This document shows, in pieces, positions 31,301 to 39,806 of a stretch of 64,000 bases of DNA. The DNA is from Myoxocephalus aenaeus (lineage: Eukaryota > Chordata > Actinopteri > Perciformes > Cottidae), in contig JBAMJR010000040.1 in the NCBI GenBank assembly GCA_038501785.1, forward strand, positions 4,871,001-4,935,000, given 5' to 3'. The stretch's first letter is position 1. Every line of letters begins with the position of its first letter. The translations under genes and the position numbers were made by a program. The notes beneath the pieces were generated by a model. It was not told where the DNA came from and made no database searches. It worked only from the letters and a program-made list of their open reading frames with translations.

Positions 31301-34300
31301 TGCCCCGACCACAACAGCCTGTCAAGCTAGCTTGCTCGCTAACTGAAAGTGAGCTAACCGGGCAAAAAGTTAACGGAGTTTATTCAACAGTCCCAGGACC
31401 GACTGCAAATCACCTGCCCGCCCATATCTCTAGTATCTATCCAGTGCCGTCTGGCTGCACCTTCTCTTTGGTCTACCAACACAACAGATGCCGCATATCT
31501 GACATGAAACATTTGACTCAGGCAGAGTCATCTCCAACTTCACCTTTACACGCTTAAGCTCCTTTGTTTCACGAGACATATACATAATTCCACAAGTACA
31601 CACACAAATGCGACCTCTTTTTTTTTTGCGGATGATACAACGGTCATTGGAATGATCACTGGTGGGGCTGAGACGGCGTACAGAAGAGAGGTGGCGGAAC
31701 TTGTGGGCTGGTGTCGGGATAATAATCTCTCCTTGAACGTAGACCACCCCAAGGAGAAAGAGGGTGCAGCACACACCACTTCACATAGGTGGGACAGAGG
31801 TGGAAAGGGTGAAAACCTTTAAATTCCTCGGAACGCAGATCAGCGAGGACCTCACCTGGTCTCATAACACACTGCAGAACATCAAAAAGGCACAGCAGCG
31901 ACTGTATTTCTTAAGAAGGCTGAGGAAATTTGGCATGCCACCCAAAATTCTCAGGAACGTCTACAGATGTACGGTGGAGAGCGTCCTTACAGCTCCATCA
32001 CAGTGTGGTATGGAAGCTGCACTGCCCAGGACGGGAAGGCACTCCAGCGTGTGATTAAAAACTGCACAGTACATCTCAGGAGCAACCTTCCCCTCTCTTC
32101 AAGACATTTACTCCACCAGGGTAACCAGGAGAGCAGCCCACATCATCAGGGACACAACACACCACATCATCAGGGACACAACACACCACATCATCAGGGA
32201 CAGAACACACCACATCATCAGGGACAGAACACACCACATCATCAGGGACACAACACACCACATCATCAGGGACACAACACACCACATCATCAGGGACACA
32301 ACACACCACATCATCAGGGACAGAACACACCACATCATCAGGGACAGAACACACCACATCATCAGGGACAGAACACACCACATCATCAGGGACAGAACAC
32401 ACCACATCATCAGGGACACAAACCACCACATCATCAGGGACACAACACACCCCCAGCACAGACTCTTCTCGCTCCTGCCATCAGGCAGTCGCTACAGGAG
32501 TCTGAAGTCCAGAACCACGAGACTGACGAACAGCTTCTACCCGCAGGCCATCAGGCTGGTGAACATTGGACATTGTAGCAATGCATAGTGCACTTTATAC
32601 ACTGAGCAATACTATTATCATATTGTTGTGCAATACTGTTATATCTTTTATATTTTGTGCCTTATTTTTATTTATTTTTTTACCTTAAGTTAATTCTAAC
32701 CCAGCAAAATAAGCTTTTCATTGTATAGAATGACTGTCTGTTATCTGTGCATATGACAGTAAAAACATCTTGAATCTCGAAAAAAATAATGAATTTCCTC
32801 AATTAGATCAACATTAGATCAACATTTGATCCAAAATGACACAGACACATTGATTCACCAATCTCAGGTGGGTAAAGATGTTTTTTTTCTTTCTGTTTTT
32901 TACCTTGGTTCTCAACAGCCTGGATTTCCTCAGCTGACCTTTGTCCTGCAGCTGAGATGTCCGTCTCTTTTAATATATTTGGCTCCGTTTATCGGATAGT
33001 CCCCCCCACCCCACACACACTATGCTACACGGAGCCTTTAAGAAATCCAAAGTCAGTACTTTTCCACAGTGTTGGTCTCAAACAGCCCTGTTGCCAGTAT
33101 TTACTATCTGAAAGCTGAGGTCAGCTTTTCTGAGAGGTACTTCTGGTTGTTGTTTTGTTCCAGTTTGAAGTTTACTGTAGCGGCGTTCCGTCGGCGTTGT
33201 TTTCATTAAGTTGCTAAAGAGCTGCGACACATTGAGTTTCTCTTCTCACACGAATGACAGCAGACCGTTCGTTTCCTTTTTCTTCGGTTTTATTTTGTGC
33301 AGCAAAAACACTAACATTATACACAAAAACTAATAAACGGTAAACGATCATACGGTCATGCGGTCATGCGGTAAAAGAACTGTGTGCTCTCATGCCTAAT
33401 GCAACTCTTGCTTACACCTGCTGAGGTCATGAGGTCATTATATCCCCTGGCTCGAGCGTCAGTCATCACTATAAACATCTTTCAATATATGTTATATGTA
33501 GTTCCTAAACTGCGAGCCTAATTCTGAAATATTAAATTATAAACACTCTTGAAATATAAATTAACCAAAAAACATACTTGTGGCTCTTACATTTACTGTA
33601 ACTGTGGCATTCAAACTGGAGACTTGCACAACGTCTCCATTACCAGCCATATGTCTCCATAGATAATTGATGCCAGTGAGCCTTTTGTATTACCATAACA
33701 TTCAAGCCTTTCTTACCCCTGGGGTTGGTCATTTGAGGAAGCAGAAATTTGAATTGTGAATTAGGATAGATTGTGTTCAGCCTAATGTTCCCATTCCTTG
33801 AAGGTGTAATGTGAGTAAAACTGTTCGCCTTACGTGATGCCATTTTCTCTGGCATGTTCTTGGGACCTTTTTCTGTAATTGTATTTAGCTTAAAGGTGTT
33901 GTGTTTCTATTTCAGCCTCCATCTCGGGTAAAGGCTCCAACCACTGTCCTTTGTGTCACAACAACTTCATGCCTGGAGAAAAGGTGAGATTCTGCTTTTT
34001 TCTTTTTTTTCCAACCGAGAGCCGGCTTCAACCTGCGGGAGGAAGAGAGCTCATTGCCCGGCAGGAGCTTCGCTTCGTTTCTCTTTTGCTGAGCCCGCCT
34101 CAGGCAGGCAAGGCAGATTGAGCAAGGCAGACTGTCAGACATAAAATGAGAGGTTTTCTAAAGGGACTCTGGCGCTCTTACACACTACCACCTTCGTCCA
34201 CAGGGGCCAAAATCAACAAAATTGAAAGTTCCTTGGACTAACTTTAACATAAAAGCACGTAGATTTGAGGTTACTGCTTTGAAGTTTACGATCAGTCTGT

Positions 34301-37300
34301 AGATTAGTCCATGCAGGTGGAGGGAAAACGGTAGACTTCCCCATCGTTTCACACCAAAATAAAAAACACGACTTATGAGCATGTGGCATAAGCAAAAACA
34401 AGATGTGAAGGGTGTCCCTTCAGTGAACTTTACCAAAAGTAACAAGCTTATTGTTTCCTTACTAAATAGTAACAAAAACAACAACAACCTCTGCCTCTTG
34501 TACACGGCTGCCTCCTAGGTTCTAATAAATGTAACTCTTGGGTTGATTAAGATTTTCACAGAACTTGGCCCTGAACGTTATTCTGTGGCTTTTCTATTTT
34601 CCATCTTTTATATCAACATAGGAACTCCAAAAGCATCTAATATGAGGCTTGAGGAGCAAACAGGTGTCGAGGTCAAACACTGCTATTGTTGGCCTTTTTA
34701 AAGGCTTCAAAGCGGGTGGAGCCTTTGCTCATAATGGCCCGTTTCATTTGTGATGAAATAGATACCATCTCATTCTTCACATTCCTATTAGTTTGAGGAG
34801 GAAGTAAAGACAAAAATGTCCTGGTTTAGCTGTGAAAATATATTTTTTATATATATATATTTTTAATAGATGTGCTTTCCCTCAATATTTTCTTTGTGGT
34901 CAGGAGGGTTTAAGATAATGACGTTATTTTGATACTAATTATAAACACTGGACAAAAGATGACTATTGTGCTGTTGTAAAATTGGACAAGTTCAGGTTTC
35001 CTTTGATTCCCACAGTGCTGACAGTTTTCCTGCCGTGGCGGCTCCCTGCTGTGTATTATGTCGGCAGAGTTTGATCAATAACAGGAAAGGAATGCAGTTA
35101 AAGGTTTCCTAGAAATCTTATTTCAATATAAATCGACAAAAAGAATGTATTAGCGGGGGAAATGTAATCAAAGCGGTTAACGATAGTAGCATACACTGAA
35201 TACCTTGAGGAACCTCGATGGAGAATAGTTTGCACTTATCTCTCACAAGGAAACAGTGCTCATATTTCAGCGCTCCTGGAGCTTCTCGCCCATCACTTTG
35301 TCCTTTGTGTCCGTCCACAGGCTTTTGGCGAGAGGAGTTTTAAAATGGATACACGGTGTACAAGAGTCTGCGCCCCACTAAAAGATGAAACAACAGTGTA
35401 GCCTTTCATTTGTCTTCCGTTACGTTTCTGTCAGCGTGACGTCTAATGAATCATGCAACTCGTCTTTCAAGGACCCACGAGAGCTCCAGGAATCAGTCCG
35501 ACCGTCACCTGTCCTGACACGGCCTGTCCCAGCAGCAGCAAACTCTAAAACAAAGAATCCAACCTTGTTGTTAAAAAGCCCTCAGACTTAAGTTTGAATG
35601 TTGGGGGGGTCCCGTTGGAGGAGATAGTTCCCATCAGTGGGATTATAATCACGGCCAATCACTGATTGGAAGATAGACATCTCACTTAAATTATGCTACT
35701 TGTGTGGTGATAGGAAGAAGGTTCTCAAATTACGCACTTCTGACTCTGGGAGGTACGCCGGAAAAACGCAACAAAAGGCTCCTTCGAGACGCTGTAATTG
35801 GAATTAGTTTTTCACGTTTGGATTGTTGCTTCAAAGGTTGATGGAAGTTGTTTATTACTTCATCACGGTGTATGTCGTTGCACTGGCAGAGATTAAGAGT
35901 GTCGCTCCTGGCTTCTGATTTGGCCAATCAAGCGAATCCGTCTGTAATGCTGCTGATTGATGTCGTGGCCAAATGTATATCATGTCGAAGGGTCATGTTG
36001 GCTCGTAGCAGCAGAAGCACAGGTGTGACTGGGAACATGCTGATCGCTCTGTTCTGGTTCACGTGTGTTCGCTAAGCCGTGCCGGAGAGGCGTCCTGCAC
36101 AGAACCGGGACGTGGAGCTGGAATGCAGCCTTCATGAGTGATATTAATTACACCTGTGCCGTTGCTGCTGTGACTAATGTTTGCTGTGGAACGTGCATGT
36201 CAACCTTTGTTTCTGTGCTCAGCAGGAATGTGAGTGTCTTTGTCAACATCTTGGCTTGTTCTGGGATAAAGAAACAAAAAAATAACATCAATTATACAAC
36301 ATATTTACAGTTTCCAGGAGTTTTACTGTTTAGACCGTTTGTATTCCCTGCAAACAACTTGCTGTCCAAGTAGGATGAGAGATATTGAGATCAAGCCCAA
36401 ATGTACAGTGGCACTTTATTATGCAACCGTAGCTGTACCTCCCATTTGTTTCATTCAAAATCGCCCACCTTTCACACACCCCTTTAAAAATGAAAGAAGA
36501 AAAATATAACATGCAGAAAGTCACATTCCCGCTGCACAGAGCTGTGAGCGTTGACTCCATGAAAGACTGCAGTGTTAGTGGGGGGGCAGCCGTTCGGGCC
36601 CTGACTGGGCCTACAGTCACCTGTGGCTGTCCCGATCGAGAACGTATCTGGGAGAGGAACGTACTCACTGAGCTACTTTGTCCCCGTTCCAGGCCTGGAA
36701 GGCTCACCTCATGGGCAGGGAGGGCTGTAAACAAAACTCACGCAGGACTGCGGTGTCCCAGAGAACCCAGCCAGCACAAGGTAAAGCATTCATGCACCCT
36801 CCGCTTGCACCCGCCTCCCTAACGCTCAGAGTGAAGGCCATACAAAGTGCCCATGCTTGTTGGTAAAACAGTCATGTTGTAACCTTTCCCACTATGGTTT
36901 CCTGCCTCATAAGGCACATAAAAAAAAAGGTGCTAAATTAGATCTGGAGCCTAGTGTAGTGGGTGTTGTAAAATGTATCCATTTTGAGGTATATTTCACA
37001 ATCACAGGAGTATAACGTATATTGTTAATAACTAAAACATTTTTTTCTAGAATAAGAAGGTTTTTTTCCGCCCAAATGTCCGTTATTTTGTCAAGGGACG
37101 TCTCAAATTACTTTAACGACCATCTTGATGCCAGAGTAAGAGACCACTGCTGATATACACCGCGTTCCACATTATTAGGCAAATTGTATTTAAGGGTCAT
37201 AAACATTCATTTTTTGGTTTTTCAATGAAACTCATGGATGGTATTGTGTCTCAGGGCTATTGGGATGATTGAAATCATCCAAATAATAATAATTAGTTTG

Positions 37301-39806
37301 CCAGGTGAGCCCAATCAAAGGAAAACTACTTAAGAAGGATGTTCCACATTATTAAGCAAGCTACATGTTTCAGGCAAAATGGGGAAGAAAAAGGATCTCT
37401 CTGCTGCTGAAAAGCGGCAAATAGTGCAATACCTTGGTCAAGGTATCACAACATTGGATATTTCCAAAAGAATTGCGCGTGATCATCGGACGGTGAAGAA
37501 ATTTGTCACCGATTCACAGCACAAGCGGGTTCGTTCAGACAAAGGCAAAATAAGGAAGATTTCTGCCAAACAAATGCGTAGGGTTAAGAGAGCAGCCACT
37601 AAAATGCCATTGAATAGCAGCAAACAGGTGTTTGAAGCCGCTGGTGCCTCTGGAGTCTCGCGAACTTCAAGATGTAGGATGCCCAAGAGGTTTGCAAGTG
37701 TCCTTAAACCTGTTATTCGGCCACCCCTAAACCAAGCTCACAAGCAAAAAAGGTTGCAGTGGGCTCAGGACTACATGAAGACTAACTTTCAAACTGTTTT
37801 GTTTACGGATGAGTGCCGTGCAACCCTTGATGGTCCTGATGGATGGAGTAGTGGATGGTTGGTGAATGGCCACCATGTCCCAACAAGGCTGAGACGTCAA
37901 CAAGGAGGTGGCGGAGTCATGTTTTGGGCCGGAATCATGGGGAGAGAGCTGGTAGGCCCCTTCAGGGTCCCCGACGGTGTGAAAATGACCTCGGCAAAGT
38001 ATGTAGAGTTTCTGACTGACCACTTTCTTCTGTGGTACAAAAAGAAGAACCGTGCCTTCCGTAGCAAAATCATATTCATGCATGACAATGCACCATGTCA
38101 TGCTGCAAAGAATACCTCTGGGGCATTGGCTGCTATGGGCATAAAAGGAGAGAAACTCATGGTGTGGCCCCCATCTTCCCCTGACCTTAACCCTATTGAG
38201 AACCTTTGGAGCATCATCAAGCAAAAGATCTATGTGGGTGGAAGGCAGTTCACATCCAAGCAGGTGCTCTGGGCGGGTATTATGGCATCCTGCAAAGACA
38301 TTAAAGCAGAAACTATCAAATAACTCACAAGTTCAATGGATGCAAGAATTGTGAAGTTGATATCAAAGAAGGGGTCCTATGTTAACATGTAACTTGACCT
38401 GTTAAGATGTTTTTGATTCAAACTTTTCTTGATCTCAGTAAATATGACCTCCTAATGCTGCAAATTCAACAAATGACAATTTTTTGTTCTTTACAACCTA
38501 TAAAATATCTTGAAACTCTGAAATTCTGCATAATAATTTGGAACACTGCATTTTGAGTTTTTTATTTTTGAAAAAAATACTGTTATCATTAGGAGGTTTG
38601 TTCAATAGAATTTGACTTATACTCTAACAGTTGATGACTTGAAAATGATACTGACTGACTGTGCATTACTATTTAGGAAAATCTGAGCAAAGTGTAATTT
38701 GCATAATAATGTGGAACGCGGTGTAGTTACTACGTTTTTTATTATACCACACCCCCACATTTGATGCTATTTATACAATTTTTTTTACTATTCAGTTTAT
38801 TTGCATTCCATGATTGGGTTTACTGGTGAAATTGCATGGCCGTGCACGTGCACCTCACAGGAAATGATGCACTGGACGTGATACCTGACAGCAGACAGGT
38901 TGAGTTTTACGGTTCCGCACCATTGTCGATCGTCTTCCTTAGTCCTGCTGTTCAAACAAAGCCCAACTGAACTTTGAAAGCTTTACTAAGACACACCAGC
39001 CGTTAAACTCCAGTGCCAACAGGTGACACCGAATTCCCCAGAAGTGAAATCAGCCAATCCCATCACCTAGACGAGAGGGATTTGTTTACCGTATTAAAAA
39101 AAAGTAACACTCTGTGGGATAGGGGCTCATGTGTTTACTTTTTCAGGGTTTCCTCCGGGAAATAGTTTATTAAAGGTGTAAAGTGAAGCCACCCAGATCC
39201 TGACACATCTTGTAAATGATTGCTCAAACAGGGGCCTCATTAATTAAATACGTAGCATTTGCTCTCTTTTTTTAAACACGGCCTCTGCCCTTTTTTCCCT
39301 CCTAAATGAATCATGTTTTATTCCACTGATTGTGTTCACTCTGTTAATTCCTCTGCACAGGGCTTTTCCCATCAGTCATTTTGACACTTTGCTTATTCCC
39401 CTAGTTGGCTGATGGGACATAATTACTAGCTAACTGTATATTGAAAGTAAGCGTTGTGACGTGGCCACCGCGTAGACCAGTGTGTGATCAAAGAGAGACG
39501 CCGCCATGAGCTGCTGATGGCCCGTTTGTACTCACATCACAGGTGATGCAGGCTGCTTTGTTTAGTGCTAAATAGTACACAAGAACAGAGGGGAGGGTTA
39601 ACAGTAAAGTTCATACAAAGATTTACTGTCAGGATGACCTGTGTGTGTGCGTGTGTGCGTGTGCGTGTGTGCGTGCAGGCAGGGCTGTTGGTGGAGCCAA
39701 GCTGAAGCAGGCCCGGTCGGTCGGGGCCAGAGCCATGGGGGGCAGAGGCAGCCGGATCCCGGCGCTGGCGCCCCGGGCCAGAGGACCTACTCCGGGGAAG
39801 CACTGA
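7094..39806 (+). CDS. cep104: CEP104, centrosomal/ciliary tip protein of 104 kDa
   Basis: Twenty-one coding exons keep frame: 7094-7206, 7728-7901, 8301-8439, 9401-9463, 12466-12542, 13006-13174, 15553-15708, 15869-16081, 16690-16905, 19056-19223, 20099-20272, 23900-24076, 27453-27653, 28639-28734, 29027-29108, 29796-29868, 30009-30117, 30195-30333, 33916-33983, 36693-36780 and 39679-39806, giving 940 aa (human about 925). Start MPRKIGFMVVNASSHEDNF. Residues 1-163 form the beta-sandwich domain, about 200-300 the coiled coil (IIRLLDQKKHDMVQQEKYEQ), about 441-680 the TOG domain and 685-712 a short helix. Residues 764-890 hold four C2HC zinc fingers (CIFCGKKDE, CDECRQ, CPRCSE, CPLCHNN). The C-terminus has an SRIP (SxIP) EB1-binding motif at 923-926. 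The protein caps ciliary and centriolar microtubule tips. The exon at 27453-27653 ends in a GC donor; the 29027 acceptor is weak. Confidence 0.95.
10147..10632 (-). mobile_element. PIF/Harbinger-like element nested in the hAT copy
   Basis: Inverted ends AGCCTAATTCATGCTTCTCC and GGAGAAGCACGAATTAGGCT are flanked by the 3-bp repeat TAA (10144-10146 and 10633-10635), as in Harbinger. On the minus strand a frame from 10393 reads MDQTEERIIEEVRKYDHLYN...NSWREIAQ, which resembles the first part of the MADF/Myb-SANT DNA-binding protein encoded by Harbinger elements. It then runs into non-homologous sequence. The DDE transposase gene is missing, so this is an internally deleted copy. Confidence 0.75.
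10695..11039. repeat. Large imperfect inverted repeat (foldback)
   Basis: Two arms of about 170 bp face each other around 10866. GCAGGCAGCAACATTT (10695) pairs with AAATGTTGTTGCCTGC (11024); the central arms are CACAGGAAGAGACTT and AAGAGTCTTCCTGTG. No clear target duplication was found at its own borders, so it may be part of the hAT element or a third insertion. Confidence 0.75.
12674..12806. repeat. Imperfect inverted repeat
   Basis: Arms include CAAAGAGGAAAACA and CAACCCCCAAGGGA on the left, and TCCTTGGGGGTCGA and TGTTTCCTCTTTGA on the right. It lies in a CEP104 intron. No target duplication or coding content is seen. Confidence 0.5.
13175..15552 (+). other. CEP104 intron, no gene seen
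   Basis: Holds an impure CA repeat near 14290-14322, a short (TTA)n at about 14671 and the hairpin at 14961-14997. A 21-base string at 15482 (GCTGCCATGTTTACCTGTGTAA less its last base) recurs at 7997 in an earlier intron. A hydrophobic minus-strand frame at 15087-15467 has no recognisable homology. Confidence 0.5.
14961..14997. repeat. Perfect 14-bp stem hairpin
   Basis: GCGCACCTGCAATT and its exact complement are separated by a 9-base loop, in a CEP104 intron. No T-run or RNA-gene signal accompanies it. Confidence 0.85.
16980..18640 (-). mobile_element. L2/CR1-group LINE fragment with broken reverse transcriptase
   Basis: On the minus strand a reverse transcriptase reads from about 18640: YRPISNLPFLSKILEKVV, then FQSGFRKHHSTETALV, VLLDLSAAFDTIDHDILL, GVPQGSVLGPILFTLYM and the catalytic CYADDTQLYI. 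The frame shifts near 18040, where the MTCNVLMLNSDKTEVLLI segment continues in another frame to about 17718; a further part is degenerate. Sequence from 17700 down to 16980 is the element's 3' region, ending with a C-run/A-run at 17080. It is 5'-truncated (no endonuclease) and inactive. The exact clade is uncertain. It lies in the CEP104 intron before exon 19056. Confidence 0.85.
19903..19932. repeat. Perfect 14-bp stem, 2-base loop hairpin
   Basis: CCAACTAGCCTGTT followed by AA and its exact complement, in a CEP104 intron. Possibly a remnant of an inverted-repeat element. Confidence 0.85.
22274..22348. repeat. (TA)n microsatellite, about 37 units
   Basis: Uninterrupted TA run of 75 bases inside a CEP104 intron. 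It creates artificial YIYIYI frames on both strands. Confidence 0.97.
22477..22684 (-). mobile_element. 5'-truncated RTE/Rex3-like LINE 3' end
   Basis: On the minus strand it ends in a (GGAT)n tail, seen here as CCATCCATCC at 22477. It contains the familiar fish block with GCTTATCCGGGGTCGGGTCG and the GTCCTCGGTCTTCCCCGGGG segment. A perfect 15-bp target duplication TAAATGCAAATACAT flanks it (22462-22476 and 22685-22699), showing a young insertion. Confidence 0.85.
23437..23712 (-). mobile_element. Probable solo LTR, 276 bp
   Basis: Begins TGTCACGA and ends TCGTCACA, so it has TG...CA borders. It is flanked by AATG on both sides (23433-23436 and 23713-23716). The minus strand contains GTTAATAAACCC, a possible poly(A) signal, which suggests orientation. 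No internal retroelement genes are nearby. A short DNA element is an alternative. Confidence 0.5.
24077..27452 (+). other. CEP104 intron, no gene seen
   Basis: No coding exon or classifiable repeat recognised. A small direct repeat of TTTAATTCATTTAATAC occurs around 25388-25420. Confidence 0.5.
27801..27848 (-). repeat. Fish repeat tail, AAGTCGCTTTGGATAAAAGC motif
   Basis: The minus strand carries AAGTCGCTTTGGATAAAAGC followed by GTCAGCTAAATG and an ATGTTATGTAAT tail. This motif is common in fish genomes as the 3' end of short interspersed repeats. A second copy is on the plus strand at 41837-41892. Confidence 0.75.
31619..32779 (+). mobile_element. CR1/L2-group LINE 3' fragment
   Basis: Starts inside the reverse transcriptase at the FADDTTVIG catalytic region (31626 on). 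It continues in another frame with VKTFKFLGTQISEDLTWS and AQQRLYFLRRLRKFGMPP (31809-31990), then shifts again to SSITVWYGSCTAQDGKALQR (31990-32050). The usual next segment, around an HIIRD motif, is replaced by a tandem array (32138-32449). After it comes the normal 3' end ending in TCTTGAATCTCGAAAAAA at about 32770. At least two frameshifts and the missing 5' half make it inactive. Confidence 0.8.
32138..32449 (+). repeat. 24-bp minisatellite, 13 copies, born inside a LINE
   Basis: Thirteen contiguous 24-base units, each reading P-H-H-Q-G-(H/Q)-N-T in the LINE-related frame. Units differ mainly by one base (GGACACAA or GGACAGAA), in the order H H Q Q H H H Q Q Q Q H H. Since 24 is a multiple of 3, several frames on both strands stay open, but none is a gene. 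Confidence 0.95.
33984..36692 (+). other. CEP104 intron, no gene seen
   Basis: No repeat family or second gene recognised; a short TA run lies near 34848-34860. Confidence 0.5.
37158..38723 (+). mobile_element. Tc1/mariner element, DD37E type, with IR/DR ends
   Basis: A full-length 1566-bp element flanked by TA (37156-37157 and 38724-38725). Terminal repeats start CACCGCGTTCCACATTATTA and end with the complement. The core GTTCCACATTATTAGGCA occurs four times: 37164-37181 and 37341-37358 on the plus strand, 38527-38544 and 38700-38717 inverted. This outer plus inner arrangement is the IR/DR layout known from Sleeping Beauty-like elements. It sits in the last CEP104 intron, in the same orientation as the gene. 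Confidence 0.95.
37379..38323 (+). pseudogene. Tc1/mariner transposase (DD37E), prematurely stopped
   Basis: The frame MGKKKDLSAAEKRQIVQYL gives 314 aa. The N-terminal about 110 residues are the helix-turn-helix DNA-binding part. The DDE core shows the first Asp in VLFTDECRATLDGPDGW, the second in FMHDNAPCHAAKN and the Glu in SPDLNPIENLWSII. Thirty-seven residues lie between the second Asp and the Glu, so DD37E rather than the usual DD34E. The TAA at 38321-38323 looks like a recent nonsense change: the same frame continues for 22 family-like codons to a second stop at 38390-38392, giving the usual length near 337 aa. The catalytic domain is otherwise open. Confidence 0.92.
39640..39678 (+). 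promoter_or_regulatory. GT-rich tract at the last CEP104 acceptor
   Basis: The expected pyrimidine tract is replaced by GTGTGTGTGCGTGTGTGCG-type sequence directly before the acceptor GTGCAG|GCAGGG. GU repeats in RNA are known binding sites for TDP-43 and CELF proteins, so use of this exon could be regulated. Frame continuity into the SRIP-containing tail supports the site. Confidence 0.55.

Larger units (their letters stand above)
30334..33915 (+). other. CEP104 intron containing a LINE remnant
   Basis: Apart from the LINE (31619-32779) and its minisatellite I see no further gene. Small CGGTCATG repeats lie near 33352-33370. Confidence 0.55.

Noticed and set aside
32138..32449. CRISPR-like repeated array
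   Set aside because: Units are contiguous with no unique spacers and the context is a vertebrate LINE.
32076..32459. Long minus-strand frames across the 24-bp array
   Set aside because: They stay open only because the repeat unit is a multiple of three; the translation is a simple repeat.
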